DNA of 64,000 bases. Source: Cyprinodon diabolis (lineage: Eukaryota > Chordata > Actinopteri > Cyprinodontiformes > Cyprinodontidae). Below are positions 1 to 12,932 of this stretch, one piece after another. Both the position numbers and the translations under genes were made by a program. The stretch lies in NCBI GenBank assembly GCA_030533445.1, contig CM060070.1:20588001-20652000 (forward strand), in the 5' to 3' direction. The number at the start of each line of letters is the position of its first letter. The stretch's first letter is position 1. The notes under the pieces were generated by a model that did not search any database, had not been told where the DNA came from, and worked only from the letters and a program-made list of their open reading frames with translations.

Positions 1-773
1 TTTCTATTAGGGCCACCAATGTGAGAGGCACTGATTTACAGAAAGGATCTTGAAAGAACTTTTAAGTTTTTATCCCTTGCTTTTACCCGTAGCCTTTTTG
101 TGAAGTGTTTGTTTAGGAGATATTGTGTTTTGGTAGCAGCATACATAAAGAAGGCAGTCCCCAAAGACAGCGTTGGATGTGATCTGAGGATTTCTACACT
201 TTGCAGCAAGTCAGAAAAATCCCTGGAGGCCTTATTGTGTGGAGGAAACAGATCCACAGAGAGCTTATCTTTTCTGACATGTCAGCATTGGCTTCTACAC
301 GGTAAAACAAACTTTGTCTGCTTTAAAGCAGCAAGTATGATGTCATGTCTAAACAGTTATTTGGATTTATTTAGCTTCAAATCAAAACCAGTATTGTTGC
401 AAAAGCTCTTGTTTCAGTGGGGAATCCCACAAAGTTCTGTAATATGTTATGATTAGCAATAACATTCTGATTTATAAACTGATTTTAAATGCTGTCCTTA
501 GATCTTTCAGGCAAATCGCCATTAAATCCAGACGGATAAAAACCGTTTTGATTAACAATCATAGCAGAAAAGAGTTTTTGATCAAGACCTACATTTATGT
601 CTAGTTTAATGTTTGTGTTTGGTTGTTAAATAATTCCTTTTTTAACTATATAGAAGCTTTTAGAACCTTATCCCACATAAACTTATTTATGCAATAAAAA
701 CATATTTATAATATGATCTCTCTCTGTTTGTGTGAGAGAGAGCAGTCGATTTAGTAAATCATTTGCAGTGAAA
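1..773. other. Non-coding, presumed raver2 upstream intron
   Basis: I see no gene here. The two open frames (about 73 and 118 codons) overlap each other on opposite strands and resemble no family I know. The DNA is AT-rich, with a short TCTC/GAGAGA run near 718-742. If raver2 starts upstream of the window, as the exon phases further on suggest, this is its first or second intron. Confidence 0.5.
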
Positions 774-905
774 CTATCCATCCATCCATTTTCCGTCACT
801 CTTTATCCCTGCTAGGGTCGCGAGGTGTTCTGGTGCTTATCTCCAGCTGTTTACGGGCGAGAGGAGGGGTCGACCCTGGACAGGTCAACAGTCCATCTCA
901 GGCAG
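774..905 (-). repeat. Dispersed teleost repeat ending in (ATCC)n
   Basis: The block begins with ATCCATCCATCC and continues with a phrase about a 'cgaccctggacaggtcaac' type sequence and 'tatctccagctgtttacgggcgag'-like words. On the reverse strand it reads as the widespread fish repeat that ends in GGATGGATGGA. Orientation is inferred from the position of the tetranucleotide tail. The family name is not certain to me; it could be the 3' end of an RTE- or Rex-type LINE. Confidence 0.55.
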
Positions 906-2848
906 TGAAACTATACTCTATTTTATTTTTATATCTAAATAAAATTTCTTTATGGCTATCCTCAAGTCTTTAGCCTCTCATATTCATGTTTAGCGTTACT
1001 AGCATTGTAAATATTGTGCACATTACAGCTTGAACCTCTAAACTAATGAAATAACAGGTTCAGTTAAATTTTCTGTGTTACCTGCATTTTATATGTAAGA
1101 TGAGTATATTATTAATGATAAAGTATCCTAGGATTTCTGGACCTCCTAAAGTGGACTGCATCAATACTTCACCTGCTGTTACTTTGACATCTCACAACTG
1201 CAATTCAGATGTGATCTAGAAATCCCCCCCACTGCCTGGCTGCTCTGGGGTAGTAAGGTTGGAAATAAAGCTCTAAATGAATAAAGTTTTAGATGATTTC
1301 TGTAGAGTTTGTGGGTGAACCTTTCTGATACTTGACAATAGGTACAGTATGCTCATACAACATGCTGTTATCTAACCGGTTTTCCGGTTCCTACAAGCTC
1401 AAGTTGCCATGACAGTTACTGCCTCTGTTTTCGTCGTTAATTGTTTGTTTGGGTATCAGGCATTATTTCTTCCTTCACAAGACCAGGGAGAACAGGTGAG
1501 TTCAATGTTCCCACAGGTATTTTGATGATTCATCTTTTGTAGCGAGCTCATAGTCTTTAAGATTAAAAGGCCTACATACTTTTATCTTTGCTACTCCCAA
1601 TAGATTCTCTATAAGAGACAGAAAGGCCAGCTCCAGACTCTGGACACATCGCTTTCAAATGAAACTTTTAGGAAATTTAAATCATAGTTTGCATCTAAAT
1701 CCAAGAGAAATACAAGTAACTTTGGAATTAAATGTACATTCAGCTTTCAGTTATGTGGTAGTGGCTCACTCACTGCTTCAAAGTAGCATCTTGAAGGAAC
1801 AAGTGACATGACTCCATAGAAAATCTTATTTGATATAAGACAAAACAGAAATACATCGCTTGAGAAATAACGGCCAACCTGAAGAGTGTCTGTCCAACCT
1901 TGTATGATACCTTTAAAGACAGAAAAATAGATCCGGTTTTGAACTTCCAACCTGATCAGGGTTCATCTTGGAAAAGCCAGATTTATCCATGAGGTTCAAT
2001 TTGAATTCTAGACGGTATCCATTTGGAAAGGCTACTGCGGAAAGGGAGGGACATTTATTCAATTCTTTGAGCTAATTGGGTAAATGAAACATGCCTCCCA
2101 TGTTGGGTTTTTAGCCAATCACAGCAGCAGTACCAGCTGTAACGTATCACATTCTTGATTTGTTTTACAACTAGCCAAGTTAACTGATAAGGTAAACTCT
2201 TACCAAATCCAAAATATGTCTGTATCAAGGCTGATGCATCTGTTGGATTCTGGCGAGATGTATTTGGTCAGTTTGTGAATAAAAAAAATGTATGTTGCTT
2301 GCAAGGTAAGATCAGGGTCTGCGTGGCTTAAAATTTGGTTGATTGGTTGATTCACTTTATTAATCTCACAGTGGAGAAATTTACTATTCCAGACACCAAC
2401 TCCCTAATATTTTATTGGGCTATGGATAATTTATTAATGAAAAAAACAGTTTTTTTCTAGCTCTAATTCAATGCACTTTACATTTTAGTTGTGTATTTTA
2501 GGTGATTGCAAAGGTGTTTCTGTTATTCTCACTTACCTGCGATCATCCATCTCACCCTGAAGCCACTGTATAAAGGTGACTCTTTTAGAAGCATGTCTGC
2601 TGTTTTTATAAAAGTTACTAATTTTTTGATGAATGGGAATAGTTCTTGTGGAGGCTTTCATGTTGGCGTCAGGGGCTGGGATGAAACAGCAGGACCTTCT
2701 TGCACCCAGCTTGAGAACCTGCCCCTTATGTTTCCGGGTTTGCTGTGCGGCTTGTAACTCCACTGTTTTTAATTAGCTCTTTCAACAGGAGTAAGTGGCA
2801 GCAGAATTGTAGCCTTGGAGGTAATTTCAGTTGACAATTTCTTTCTCT
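906..2848. other. Non-coding intronic DNA
   Basis: No gene is recognised. A short piece at 2333-2380 ('gattgattg...ttattaatctcacagtggag') matches the wording at 38645-38690, so it is a small dispersed repeat fragment. The open frames at 1747-1950 and 2506-2763 overlap on both strands and have no recognisable domain. Confidence 0.5.
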
Positions 2849-2866
2849 CCCCCCCCCCCCCCCCCC
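2849..2866 (+). repeat. Poly-C tract (18 C)
   Basis: Eighteen consecutive C residues are seen directly. Runs like this slip in replication and in sequencing, so the exact length should not be trusted. Confidence 0.95.
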
Positions 2867-3404
2867 TGCCCCGACACATTCTTCATGGGAATAATCAACT
2901 TAAAATAATCGACTCATTCAGAAGCAGAGACCCATAATTAAGATGTGGCACTTTTTTTAATTTCTTTTTCTTCTTCCTCCTCCTATTGTAGTCAAAGTTC
3001 ACTGGGTAGCCCACTCAGCTATTGGCAGGATGCAAAGTATAAAATTATTTTGTAAGCTCTTTGAATGTCAGAGGTCTCCTTGTCACTGCTGGAGAAAGTA
3101 CTGAGTAGTATTTAAAGCCAGCCTCCTCCAGACAAGCTCTGGAGTCATTAGAGGGAGTATGGACAACGCTAAATGAAACCAAAAATTATATTTTCTTTAT
3201 CTCTTTCTAATACTTCATATTAAGTAGCATGCTTAAAGAGTTAGGCGTCTGCTTGGAGATAATATTTTAAAGTGTCTGAGGAAGAGCTGAAATCATTTTG
3301 AGTTTAAACAGTTTGTAAAGATTGAGGCATTGGAAACATGAAAAAGAACAATTCAGATGTTAATGCATTCAGCAATTAGAATGAAAGTAGATGAGAAAAA
3401 ATGA

Positions 3405-3640
3405 ATAACTTTAATTCACTTCAGTTTATTTATATATCACCAAATCACAACACATGTGACCTCAAGGCACTTTAGAGACTGTTCTGTCAGATTGCTTCAA
3501 ATGTTTCTCTTGCTGAGTCTTCAGCAATCCCTCATGCATGTAACGACAGTGGGGAGTAAAAACTCCCTTTTAACAGTAAGAAGCCTCCGGCAGAAGCAGG
3601 CTAAGTGTGAGTAAACATGGGACTGGACAATTTTTCAACA
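3405..3640 (+). repeat. Dispersed teleost repeat fragment (first of three)
   Basis: This stretch starts 'cagtttatttatatatcacc', passes 'ctcaaggcactttagagact', and ends with 'aaaactcccttttaaca' and a 'gcagaagcaggctaagtgtga' phrase. The same order of words recurs at 29290-29545, so the two are copies of one interspersed repeat. It has no open frame of its own. I do not know the family name. Confidence 0.7.
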
Positions 3641-3649
3641 TTAGTTAGT

Positions 3650-4499
3650 TTAGTTAATTATCATTTAATATAATTCAATACCAATAACGGTGATATGACA
3701 TCTGAACACATTTCCTGTTTTTCGATATATATGCTGCAGTCTGTAGGTCCATTTAAAGCCCAACAGAAAGGCTTGTAGCACATTGGCTCTGTGAGCAATG
3801 ACACCACAGACAGAGAGCCTGTGCTCTGCAAATGTAGGCGTTACTGCTCAGGTGCTAAGCTTCACAAAATGATAACATGACCAAACATCCCAATTTTGAA
3901 TGAACTTTCTCCATGAATGTCTCTGAGTTTATTATCTAATGAATCAGAAACAGTTTGTCGCGTTCAGACTGTGCAGAAAGGTCGCATTCAGAAAACAAAT
4001 TTCTGAAAGATGAAACAGTACTTGTCAGTGGTCATGGCAAAAATTATGATTTTTATTTTTTTACTGATTAAAGCTGAATTCATTAAATCACCACGTAAAT
4101 ATTAGTTTTAGGTATAAGTAATGACAATCCATTTATTATTCCTTGGTGACCAGACTTTTCCTTTAAAAGTTGCAGTCAGGAGAGAAGAGCCGATAGCAGC
4201 TGTTATAATAAGGGGAGATCTTTAGCTTGTTATTACTAACAGAGAAACGTCCTGTGACTTTATGGGATGTGTGAATTGATTAGTTTGTTTTGACTGGCTG
4301 ATCCTTTCTGTGATAAAGTTTAGATAAAACATTACTAGAGTAGTAAATATTCTCTGTGCCCAGATATATAATATATATTTCATAATAAATAGGATTGGAT
4401 CTGTTTTGTTTTTACAGATGAGTTGCAAAAAATAAACCAAATTTATATAAAAAAAACTCAAAAACAGAACACCACAGGTTGTCGTTTTGTTATACATTA
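3650..4499. other. Non-coding intronic DNA
   Basis: AT-rich sequence in which I recognise neither a gene nor a repeat boundary. The 91-codon frame at 4222-4497 on the minus strand is low-complexity and hydrophobic and shows no family resemblance. Confidence 0.5.
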
Positions 4500-4747
4500 T
4501 TAAAGGTATAATGGAGGATCTTCACAAATTTTGTAAAAGACCCACCCTCTTCACTTTTTAAAAACATGCAAAACCCTGTACCCGCTCCCAAGAGGGAATG
4601 CCTATTTAACGCAAGCAAGAGCATGCACTACCCTGTTTCTCCTCGTGCACGCTCTGTTTAAAAGTGCTGTTTGCATCGCTCATACAATTTACTTTCAAGA
4701 ATAAGATTTGCAATTTTTCCGCTACGTCAGACTCACCACAGGTAAGT

Positions 4748-4762
4748 GAAAATGGGGACGAG
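4748..4762 (+). repeat. L1 target-site duplication, 5' copy
   Basis: The sequence gaaaatggggacgag here is repeated as gaaaatggggacaag at 9970-9984, a 15-base duplication with one mismatch. It directly flanks the L1 5' end and the poly-A tail. The paralogous element at 15.5 kb (reverse strand) has the uninterrupted word 'caaaattgggacgag' at the same place, which supports this as the insertion site. Confidence 0.9.
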
Positions 4763-4984
4763 CGGACTTCCGGCCGGAACACCGTAAAGATGGCTGCTCG
4801 GTAGAGAGACTCCCCAAACAATCGGAGATATTACTGAATTACCCCAATTCAGCTGAGCAATATTGCCTCACGAAAGTCAGATAGAGGGGGTAAGACGATA
4901 ACAAAGCCCCAAAGTCAATAAAACTTGAAGAGGAAGGACGAGAAATCCTGTGAAAAGGTACAGCTAACGTATCATAGCCGTAAG

Positions 4985-5815
4985 CTAACAAGACGAAGTG
5001 GCTAGCCTGGACATTCTATTAGAAGAACTAAGAGGGTTCCGCGAGGAAACCAGGGAACAACTCTCGACTATTAAAGAGGAAATAAAAAAAACAAACGCAA
5101 GGATTAGTGAAGTAGAGGAACGGTTGTAGAAGACGGAGGAGCGAACTCAAAACATGGAGGAAGTGGTAGCTGAGCTGCTAAAGCTACACATGAATATGGA
5201 AGATAAGTTGGTAGACTTGGAGAGCCGATCCAGGAGAGAGAATATCAGGATCTAAGGTATTCCAGAGGGAGCTGAAAAGGACTGTGAATCCATGGTTGCA
5301 TTTGTGGAATCTTTACTTAAAGAGGGGCTCGATCTGGAGAGCAGCGGGCCGGACATGCAGATTGAGCGAGCACATCGGGTGCCGGGCCCGCAGCCGCCGG
5401 AGGGAGCGCCGCCACGGTCGCTTGTTGTGAAATTTCAGAGTTTTAAATACAAAGAGATGTTGCTTCGTAAGGCTTGGCAGCGTAAGGGATTTACCTGGCG
5501 TGAAAAACAAATAAATCTGGATCACGATTACCCGCCAGCCATCCTTGGAAAGCGCTGATAATACACAGAGGTTCGGAGAGTCCTGAAAGAAAACGGGGTT
5601 CCGTTTCAGACACTCTTTCCTGCGAGGCTGCGAGTGAAACATAAAGAAGGAACCAGAACCTACGACACCATAGAGGAAACCACAGAGGACCTGGCAAAAA
5701 GGGGATACAAAGTCAAAGTCATCAGATCTCCAACTTCCCTGAAGGAGCAGATCGATCGGCTGTCCTGGAGCAGAAAGGAGAGGAGAAAACAGCGGCTCCG
5801 GGCTTCAGAAGAACA
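4985..5815 (+). pseudogene. L1 ORF1 (RNA-binding chaperone), degenerate
   Basis: L1 ORF1 proteins trimerise through a coiled coil and coat the LINE RNA. Here a heptad-rich, charged segment (5015-5250, with words such as REETREQL and EDKLVDLESRSRRENI) is followed by an RRM-like block containing IERAHRVPG and VVKFQSFKYKEM (5360-5460). A basic C-terminal domain around 5570-5800 contains the KVIRSP and LKEQIDRLSW words. In-frame stops lie near 5127 (TAG), 5253 (TAA) and 5556 (TGA). The order coiled coil, RRM, C-terminal domain is that of L1 ORF1p. It is broken and not expected to make protein. The start is uncertain because the first third is degraded. Confidence 0.8.
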
Positions 5816-6200
5816 TCTCCTCCCGAGACCTGAAGGAATTATCCTCCTTCCCTCCTTGTTTTTTCCTCTTGGAGATAAGTATATAAAGGGCTGACTTAAT
5901 TGGGACGGGACTTTTGAAAGGATTGTTTGGGCTCTACTCTTATTTGGGCGGTCGCCACTTGTAAGGGCCCTCCTTAACAATATGGGAGAATTTTCCCTCC
6001 TGAGCTTCTTCCGAGAGGCTCTACAGGGTCTAGTTAACAGACCCCTGCCTTGGATGCTGCACATGTTCTGTTTCTTTCATGGTTCCTGTTCACATGTTTG
6101 TTTCTGGTTCACCTGTTGTTGTTTTTTTGTTTATATTAGTTCTAGCGAGCGGTGGGGGATTTTCAGGGTCTTCAGTGAAATGGGAGGGACAATTTCCTGA

Positions 6201-9200
6201 ATGGGTAGGACACAATTAAAGGTGGTTTCTTTCAATGTAAATGGCTTAAATAATCCGATTAAGAGATGGAGAGTCCTGTCTAAGCTCAGGAAAGAAAAAG
6301 TTCAAATAGCAATGCTGCAGGAAACCCACCTAGGTGATTCTGAACACACCAAACTGAACAAGATGGGGTTTAAATCTGTCTATTTTTCTTCCCACGGCTC
6401 TGGGAAACGAAGAGGGGTAGCCATTTTAATATCTAGCTCCTTGTACTATGAACATGTTACAGAACATAAAGATAGGGAGGGTTGTTATATTTTAATTACA
6501 GAAAAAATAGATGGCATCCTGATAAGTTTGATTAATGTCTATGCTCCACCTGGTAGTGATTGGTCTTTTTATAAATAAAATACTTGAATTAGCAGCAACA
6601 GAAAGTCAAGGTATAATGATTTGCGCAGGGGACTTTAATATTAGGCTAAATCCAAATCTGGACTCATCAAATGGGAAAACAAGTTTAAGAAATACCAGTA
6701 AAAGAATGAAAAGTATGATGGACGAACTAGGAATAGTGGATATATGGAGGGATAAGAACCCAACCAGTCGCGACTACACTCATTATTCCTCTTCTTATAA
6801 TGTATACTCACGAATAGATTATTTCTTCATGTTTAAAAAGGATGTTCATAGATTAGAAAGTTGGGCAATCGGATCTAGTCCAATTTCAGATCATAGCCCA
6901 ATCTATATTTCTCTCCTCCTGGCTGAAAAAAACATCCACGCTCTGGAGACTGAATACGAACTTATTAAATAGTACATCATTTAAGGAGAATATGAAAACT
7001 GAAATCAAACGATATCTGGAAGAGAATGACAATATAGAGGGATTGGGATGCATTAAAGGCGGTAATCAGGGGAAGAATCATAGCCATCTCCTCCTACGAA
7101 AAGAAAATTAGACAATTAAAACAAACCCAATTGGAAGTGGAACTAAAAAAACTACAGAAAGAACATTCCAAAACCTTCAAGAGGGCAACAAAAAATAAAA
7201 TTGAGATAGTGAAAAAAGAGCTGAATTATTTAAACCTGCAAGAAATACAAAAGAAACTTCTCTTTACTAAACAGAAATAATATGAGGCTGGGGGAAAATC
7301 CCTGAAGCTCCTAGCATTTAAACTACGAAAACAACAAGCTGATAGAACTATTCACAAAATACAGAATATCCATACAAATAGGGTTGAAACAAGCCTGGCA
7401 AAGGTTCATAAATGCTTTGGAGAGTATTACCAAATCCTATACTCCCAACCCAAATTGAATAATGAACAGCAAATAGAAACATTCCTTTCTCAACTCACTC
7501 TGCCCAACATTACAGCCGAGCAAAACGAACAATTAATATCGGAGATAACTGAGGCAGAACTAAGATCGGTGATTAAAAAGTTAAAAGGAGGGAAATCTCC
7601 AGGAACGGATGGGTTTACCTCCGAGTGGTACAGAGAAATGCAAGATCTATTAGTCCCTGTTTTATTAAGAGTTTTCAACAATGTTCTGGAAAAGAAAATA
7701 ATTCCTCCTTCATGGAGAGATGCAATTATTTCATTAATCCCCAAGGAGGGAAAGAATAAGTTGGACTGCAGAAACTACTGCCCGATAAGCCTGCTTAATA
7801 TTGATTATAAATTATTTACTGCCATAATTGCACAGAGATTAGAAAACATCTTACCAGTGATAATTCATAAGGACCAAACAGGCTTTATCAAACAGAGACA
7901 GACACAGGACAACATCAGAAAAAATTTGCACATCTTAAACCATGTAGTTCAACAAAAAATAGAGACCCTTGTACTGAGTCTGGACGCAGAGAAGGCTTTT
8001 GACTCGGTAAGATGGTCCTTTCTCTACAAAGTTATGTCCAGATTTGGGTTTCACCAGAACATAATTGATGTCATTTTAGCCCTATACAATAAACCATCGG
8101 CTAGGATAAAAATTAATGGAGACCTATCTGACCCCTTTGCTTTGTAAAGGGGTACGAGGCAGGGATGCTGTGTTTCGCCGCTTCTCTTCGCCCATAAAAT
8201 ATTTAGGGGTCACATTGCCCAAGGACTTTTCTAAGATTTTTGATGCCAACTATGGGCCCCTAATCTCAAACCTGAAGTCAGACATACAGAGATGGAACCT
8301 GACCCCTTTCTCAAATTTATACTCCAGAGTGGAATCGGTCAGAATGAACATTCTCCCACGCTTCCTTTATCTATTTCAATGTTTACCTATCGAGATATCA
8401 GAAAGACGTTTTATAGAATGGGAAAGAATGATATCTCAGTATATTTGGCAGGGAAAAAAGGCAAGGGTGAGGTATAGGATGCTGCAATTAAAGAAAGAGA
8501 AAGGTGGACTAGGTCTTCCCAATTTGCAAGTTTATTACCTTGCAGCTCAGTTAAGACCAGTGTTCTGTCTATGCTCTCCATCATACGATGCAAGGTGGAA
8601 AGATATGGAAGGTAGAACAGTGGAGGGAATAACCCTAATATAAGTATTAATGGATACGGAATTACAAGATGGGCTGAATATACCACATGGTTCAATGTTA
8701 CACACAATGCTGGATTCCTGGAGAAAGGTGATTAAAATCTGTAAATTGGGCAACCAGATAAAAATACTCAGATGGTGTGCCTTTGACTCTGCTTTTAAAC
8801 CGAATAAGATGGATGGGAGATTTAGAGGATGGATCCAAAAAGGAATAGCCACCTACTATACATTTACCAAAAAGGGGGTATTTCAGAGTTTTGAGGAGCT
8901 TCAGAGATCTAATGGGTTAGAGAGGGACGACTTCTTCAGATATTTACAAGTGAGGGCCTATTTCAATCAAAACATACGTAATGATTGGGAAACAGCCAAA
9001 TCACAATTGGTTGATGTGTTTTTGTCTTTGTTGAAGTCAGGTTCATGCAAGAAACTTGTTTCCATTCTTTACAATGCTATTCTATCTTCTAAACAAGGTG
9101 ATACAAACTATATAAGGAACAGGTGGGAAAAAGAAGGAAACGTATCTATCTCAACTGAAGTCTGGGAACAGATTAATAAACTACACTGGATGACTTCAAG

Positions 9201-9698
9201 CTCCAACACATGGAGACTGTTCTGTTGGAAAAACTCTGTTCGATATTTTGTAACTCCAGCTCAGAAAAAAAAAATCATGGCAGCGGAGACGCCTGTTGGA
9301 GAGTCTGTGGAAAAAACGGAGCAAATCACCACCACATCTTTTGGGGATGTCCGGTGATTAAAGATTTTTGGGAGCAAACGTGTACCCAAATAAACAACAT
9401 CTTCACTAAAAATCTCCCGTGTAAATGTGAAATTCTGTACTTAGGAAACATTCCATCTGACAACTGGACTCTGGAAGATAAAAAACTGCTGTTAATGCTG
9501 CTGGCTGCAAGTAAAAAGACAATCACCAGAAAATGGTTAAAACCTCAAGCACCTACAGTTGAGGACTGGTTTAGCATAGTGCAGGACATTTACATGCTGG
9601 AGAAGCTAACTTTTTCTGTCCAAGGACGTAGGGAATCTTTTTTTAGGATTTGGTCTAAGTGGACAAACTATGTAAAACCAGTAATCCCTGTGATCTAA
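6201..9698 (+). pseudogene. L1 ORF2 (endonuclease/reverse transcriptase), degenerate
   Basis: ORF2 nicks the target and copies the LINE RNA. The endonuclease is seen at 6201-6960, with SFNVNGL, LQETHLG, NVYAPPG, CAGDFNI, SRIDYFF and ISDHSPI in the expected order. The reverse transcriptase begins at about 7560 with KSPGTDGF, then IISLIPKEG, QTGFIKQRQTQDN and SLDAEKAFDSV. It reaches RGTRQGCCVSPLLFA at about 8190, where sequence is missing. Coding resumes with SPIKYLGVTLP in another frame, so the FADD catalytic box is absent. The C-terminus (8650-9698) keeps a Cys/His-type segment with HHHIFWGCPVIKDFWEQ. Stops or frame changes lie near 6576, 6970, 8144, 8641 and 9290. Confidence 0.92.
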
Positions 9699-10093
9699 AC
9701 TTTTCTTATCACATGCAAATACTGTTGTGCTGTGTATTGTTCCCTTTTGGCAGGCTTATGTCCTGAATTGTGCTTTTCCCAAAAATAAGGAAAATTTGAA
9801 TCAGACCTCATGTTCCCACCCGCTCGCTTTTTTAAGTTATAGATGTTTGGTTATTATACAAAAACTCTGGATCGGCTTATGTTGTTCTTTTCCACTGTGG
9901 TGGAAGTTTGAATGTACAAAGTAATTGTAACCTGCCTTTCCAAATAAAAATTTCAATATAAAAAAAAAAGAAAATGGGGACAAGCACTCAGGTCCGCCTT
10001 ATGTAAACGTATCACCAGAATGATTGACAATTAGGATGACCACTTATTTTGATAATCCATCCGGAAAAAGTACAACTTCCATTATATCTTTAA

Positions 10094-12930
10094 GAAAAGT
10101 GTAATAGAGAAAACAAAATCTGTTGCAAATGATTTCTCAATTGGTGCGTGGTAAATTACACTGGAGCAAAATGTTGAGGAAAAGTAACTTCTGTCAGTGA
10201 CTTCCTAACAGCCTTTTCAGATAACTAAAATATATTGCACATAGTAATGATTAAAAAACATTTTGTCATTGTTTTTCATTAGAACAATGCTCATATCTTC
10301 CTGAACCTCACACAGCACTGTAAAGGGTATTATAGCCATGGTAAAAGACGACGCTTTCGATTGGCTGCAGGAGAAACAGCTCAGTACTTGTAGGAAAATG
10401 AGAAGATTGGTTGCTTAGTTTAACCTGAAACAGCAGATGGCTAAAGGAAAATGCTTTTTTGGAAGTATGGCGTAGCCTTTTATGGGTTTTTGGGAAAACC
10501 TTCAAACAATTGGTGAAGACATAAACACACATATTGGTGTTGGGATCCATTTTATATAAATAGAAACGGCAATTAAACATGTTCTGCTACCAATCTCTAA
10601 TTATCTGCCTATGCTGATGTCCTTGTTTTTATGCAGGACCCTAATGCCGGCTTGAATCCTGTACCACGCGCCATAAAAGGAGCAATTTATTGCCTGTTTT
10701 TTTGTAGCATCAGTGTTTTATTTATCTAAACAATGTGGATTCTGTGCCTGAGGATTTGCTCCGGGGGTCAGGCTGGTATTCAGATTCTCTTTGTAGCTTT
10801 GATGTAAGATGAAAGCCATGATGATGTGCAGGTGAGTGAGGATGTAGTGGATCACAGGAAAGTCCAGTTCCGCTCTCTGCTCCGCATGTTTTGTTGTTGC
10901 AGACCTATTTCTTTGATCCTCTGTATCCGAGAAGAAAGGAACATTCACAGTTTACATTAAAGTAATATTCATATACTTTAGTTTTGTTTCCTGCACTTGC
11001 TCTTTAATCTTAGGAATGAACATTAAAAGCTGTGTCAAAGTTAAGATTAGTAACTAGGTAGGTTTGAAGAAAATAAATTAGATGTGGGGTCTTTTACTTT
11101 AATGAACTCTCCTCCAATTGCAAACATCTTCTGTCAAACTTTAACTCTTCATACTTAAATTATTTATTTCACTTCCTTTAAAAAAGAGAAAAAATTACGG
11201 TGGATTCCCATTATGCTAAAAAATTTGCCCAAAGTTATCTTTTTTAAATAGCTTGTAAAAAAATTGTCATATAAACGTTCAATCACAGAAGATAAGTAAT
11301 CAGTGAACCAATAAAAACATAGATTTTAATGTAATTTTAATGCAATAATAAGACAAGATTTTTGATCAGAGCTTAAAAACCTTTAGTCTTTTAAATGATC
11401 TTATCTAACCTGTGGATTGGAAGATGAATATGACCTGTTACTTTGATCTAAGTCTGAAAAGCACTTTGTCACATTTGCTGTTCAAGTATTCAAATTTGCA
11501 TGTTTGTTCTACACTGATTGAAACTTCAAATTACCACCTCGGCCTGAACCGGAGAACTTTGGCTGAAATGATTTACAGCAAAACTTGCTAAAATAGTTTT
11601 AGAAGACTTCTTTACATAATATTGAAACTCAGGAATATTTAGAGGCTGATTACCAACCTGGAAATAATATCGTCTGATTAGAAATCAAAAACGCACCTTA
11701 CACTAAATTGCAGATGTCATGGCGTTGTTAATGGTTGAAATATCTAATTACTTGGATGCAACTTTTGATCAGTTTTACTGCAATTCATACTCTGGATGTC
11801 ATTAATATTTCACATATTAAAATATCTCTGATAGTGCTTGATGAACATTATTTATATATTAAAATTTTCCCAGACACTGATGTTCTATGAGCTTTTGCAT
11901 CGAATGGAAAATGAAGAACACACCAAAAGAGTTAGCAAACCAAGTTATATGGCCGTCACTAGGGATAAAATTATTGATTAATGAAATAAGGTTGATTGAT
12001 CATACAATCAGATAATTATTAACTTACAAGCAGCCATTTTCATAAAATCCTGAGTTCTCTTAACAGAATCTTTCTAAAACAGGAGCTGTTAAATATTTTT
12101 TTGCAGCAAAAAGTTCATCCAGCTGAAATTCCTGTTAAGGTTGGAATTATTGTTAGATATCATTATTCTGTATAGTGCATGATGTCATAGTGATAAAGAA
12201 ATAAAATGCATACTTCTTCAAAGCATAATATTAAAGCATCTAGTTTTCAGAAGTTATGTTTAGCATACATTGGGTTTGTGCATTTGTGGCTTATAAGATA
12301 GACATCAGATTACATTACAATCAATCCAGTTTATTTTAGATAGAAGGAAGGAGAAAAACAATACAGCATGATGTGATTCACCTCTCCATCTTGATTAATT
12401 GCAGTTCAGTGATCACACGGTAAACAAAGTGAGATTTAATGTGAATTAGTTCTATTCAAATTAAATCACAATACGAAACAAAGAAACTGTGCAATTGAGC
12501 TAATCTAATTAAACAACAACCTTTTACAAGCATGGATTGTCTAACAATTCCAGTGAGCCTTTATAAACCTGACTTATGATATATAAAAAAAACAGATTTG
12601 AAGTGAAAAGTTATGTACTGTAACCTTTCCGGAGCAGATGTTATTAACACTTATTCAGTAGCCCAGCAGTAAGCAGCAGCAGCAGTATAGATTTTCTATT
12701 TCTTCAACCATAAATGTACAATTAGCTTTCAGTGAGTTTTTTTATGTAGGTTCTTACTTGGTAATTTAGCAAAAACATTCAATACTGCTGTAAAATCACA
12801 TCAGTAAGGCTTATGAAAGTTAACTGACGGTGAAGTAGCTCAACTGTGCTCAGAAACACGGGGGACATAATTAAAAAGAAAAAAAACATTGTATTGAAAG
12901 CCCCATTCTTAGTATCACCGTGTGACTATA
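10094..12930. other. Non-coding intronic DNA
   Basis: This is 2.8 kb of AT-rich sequence with no gene or clear repeat boundary. A short AGC run (cagcagcagcag, near 12678) is the only simple repeat. Open frames at 10308-10580 and 10718-10948 on the minus strand show no domain and no coding-like composition. Confidence 0.5.
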
Positions 12931-12932
12931 TA

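Larger units (their letters stand above)
4763..9969 (+). mobile_element. Full-length but defective fish L1-type LINE
   Basis: This non-LTR retrotransposon of about 5.2 kb has a 5' leader, a degenerate ORF1, a degenerate ORF2 and a 3' tail with AATAAA (9943-9948) and poly-A ending at 9969. Target duplications flank it on both sides. ORF2 shows an AP-type endonuclease, reverse transcriptase and a C-terminal Cys/His region in the order usual for the L1 clade. The element cannot move on its own: ORF1 has at least three stops, ORF2 several stops and frameshifts, and the reverse-transcriptase active site is deleted near 8190. The near-complete 5' end is notable because most LINE copies are truncated there. 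The exact fish L1 family is not assigned. Confidence 0.93.
4500..10093 (+). mobile_element. TTAA-flanked non-autonomous DNA element, split by an L1 insertion
   Basis: The left end is TTAA (4500-4503) followed by AGGTATAATGGAGGATC. The right end is CTTCCATTATATCT followed by TTAA (10090-10093). These give imperfect terminal inverted repeats with a TTAA target duplication, as in piggyBac- or Kolobok-type transposons. Between 4763 and 9969 an L1 element has been inserted, so the original element is about 0.38 kb. A second copy lies inverted at 15446-15800 and shares almost the whole internal sequence. It encodes no transposase. The superfamily assignment rests only on the TTAA target. Confidence 0.75.
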
